This document shows, one piece after another, positions 62,595 through 64,000 of a stretch of DNA of 64,000 nucleotides; the stretch's first letter is position 1, and every line of letters begins with the position of its first letter. The notes beneath the pieces are model-generated. The model was not told the origin of the DNA, ran no database searches, and saw only the letters and a list, made by a program, of their open reading frames with translations. Location: NCBI GenBank assembly GCA_024305405.1, contig JAKNDB010000070.1, forward strand, positions 1,062,001-1,126,000. The letters are read 5' to 3'. This DNA comes from Dirofilaria immitis (lineage: Eukaryota; Nematoda; Chromadorea; Rhabditida; Onchocercidae). Position numbers and translations under genes: made by a program.

Positions 62595-62645
62595 GCTGCA
62601 TGTATTGTTGTGATCGACGAAAATTATCGATCGAATCGATTACAA
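62595..62645 (-). CDS. Isolated exon candidate upstream of the acyltransferase gene
   Basis: Acceptor ATAATTTTAG, one open frame VIDSIDNFRRSQQYMQ, then GTAAGA. The plus strand is also open here as the end of a 67-codon frame (NISDENLSYAACIVVIDENY), so the strand is uncertain. Ordinary base composition sets it apart from the AT-rich surroundings. No homology recognised. Confidence 0.22.
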
Positions 62646-62989
62646 CTAAAATTATATGAAAGGATAATGATGACATAGTTTTAGGGTGATGGTAAAAGGA
62701 TGAATGAATATTTCATATTATCTATCTCTTTACATTTCTTTTTCTTCTCATCATATAACCGATAAGAAGTGTATTTCGAGAAAGAAAATTCATTGATATT
62801 GAATGTTTATCAATTAAATTATCAAGTAGAAAAATCATATATTAAAATGAATTTTTCTTTTTTTTTAAATTAAACTATAAAATGGGTAATGATAAATTGA
62901 TTAGAGTAAATTCTTTTTTTTCGTTTTTAACTTAAATTATCAACGATAAAGATTAATAAAATTAGCAATTCTTTCAAATTAACTAACTA

Positions 62990-63755
62990 ATCAAAGAATG
63001 ACTACTACGAAAATAAATTATCAGAACGAATTATTAAAATAAATTTTTTATCAGAACGATTATTAAAATATTATCAGAACGAATTATTAAAATAAATTTT
63101 TTATCAGAACGATTATTAAAATATTATCAGAACAGAACGAATTATTAAAATAAATTTTTTATCAGAACGATTATTAAAATATTATCAGAACGAATTATTA
63201 AAATAAATTTTTTATCAGAACGATTATTAAAATATTATCAGAAAGAATTATTAAAATAAATTTTTATCAGAACGATTATTAAAATATTATCAGAACAGAA
63301 CGAATTATTAAAATAAATTTTTATCAGAACGATTATTAAAATATTATCAGAACGAATTATTAAAATAAATTTTTTATCAGAACGATTATTAAAATATTAT
63401 CAGAACGAATTATTAAAATAAATTTTTATCAGAACGATTATTAAAATATTATCAGAACAGAACGAATTATTAAAATAAATTTTTTATCAGAACGATTATT
63501 AAAATATTATCAGAACGAATTATTAAAATAAATTTTTTATCAGAACGATTATTAAAATATTATCAGAACGAATTATTAAAATAAATTTTTATCAGAACGA
63601 TTATTAAAATATTATCAGAACAGAACGAATTATTAAAATAAATTTTTATCAGAACAATTATTAAAATATTATCAGAACGAATTATTAAAATAAATTTTTT
63701 ATCAGAACGATTATTAAAATATTATCAGAACGAATTATTAAAATAAATTTTTTTT
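62990..63755. repeat. ~53 bp array, about 14 copies, two-part unit
   Basis: TATCAGAACGAATTATTAAA then ATAAATTTTTTATCAGAACG and ATTATTAAAATAT repeat with very little divergence. Length variants are T5/T6 and an extra CAGAA (AACAGAACGA), the latter recurring at regular steps, so a higher-order unit is likely. Confidence 0.96.
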
Positions 63756-63974
63756 TCAAAATTAAAACTATCAAATATAAAGGCATTAATAAAATGAAAT
63801 TATTAACTTGACGAAATAATAATAATTAAATTATTGAGTAAAAAATAAATTTTAAAATATTTTACAATATTTTAAACTTACTTATTATCCTAAGCTATCA
63901 CTCCGATAATATTCGATGATAGGAATGAAAATATGAATTTTTAGAATATTTGCAAAAATTATAATTTATATATT

Positions 63975-64000
63975 TCTCTCTTTATACTCTCTCTCTCTCT
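63975..64000. repeat. (CT)n run at the window edge
   Basis: TCTCTCTTTATACTCTCTCT continues to the last base, so its true length is not visible. Confidence 0.85.

Overview
This is an AT-rich (roughly 80% by eye) eukaryotic window. It has widely spaced exons, GT-AG introns with TTTCAG/TTTTAG-type acceptors, dense microsatellites and dozens of tandem arrays. There is no bacterial-style gene packing, ribosomal RNA, CRISPR array or insertion sequence that I can recognise. The style fits an invertebrate metazoan, and a nematode is my guess, but no single feature proves it.

Two spliced genes can be supported, both on the minus strand. (1) At 56.4-60.6 kb lies a six-exon gene for a lysocardiolipin/lysophosphatidylinositol acyltransferase of the LCLAT1 family. 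It covers the full family length, from the N-terminal membrane segment through the NHx4D and FPEGTD motifs to the C-terminal membrane segments. Its conserved exons read through only if one base is restored in two homopolymer runs, or three under the family-preferred splice model. I read this as draft-assembly error or gene decay. (2) At 10.8-30.9 kb lies a gene of at least seven exons for a helical, spectrin-repeat-like protein with a poly-threonine tract. Nesprin/Klarsicht-like is a tentative family guess. It probably continues below 10.8 kb, where I could not find the next exons. An extra exon at 31.2 kb and an 18-nt microexon at 25.8 kb are compatible with it.

The rest is gene-poor. 1-10.8 kb holds tandem arrays, (AAT)n runs and local duplications. 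11-31 kb is mostly intron, with several 30-60 bp arrays. 31-56 kb is a gene desert with a 1.6 kb GAAAT-type satellite (34.2-35.8 kb), a foldback element (37.1-37.5 kb), many 60-130 bp arrays and a few orphan coding-like patches (40.6, 42.9, 46.3 kb). 60.7-64 kb has (AAT)n, a GA-rich tract, one possible minus-strand exon at 62.6 kb and a large array at 63.0-63.75 kb. Most of the longer open frames in the window come from low-complexity or tandem repeats, not genes.

The best candidates for something unusual are: the last codons and stop of the acyltransferase gene multiplied into a downstream array; a near-perfect 62 bp hairpin in one of its introns; the foldback element and short motifs shared with other loci; an array open in all three plus frames; a CCGTATACGG palindrome cluster; and the apparent excess of TGATAA/TTATCA across the window. 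I found no clear new biological system.
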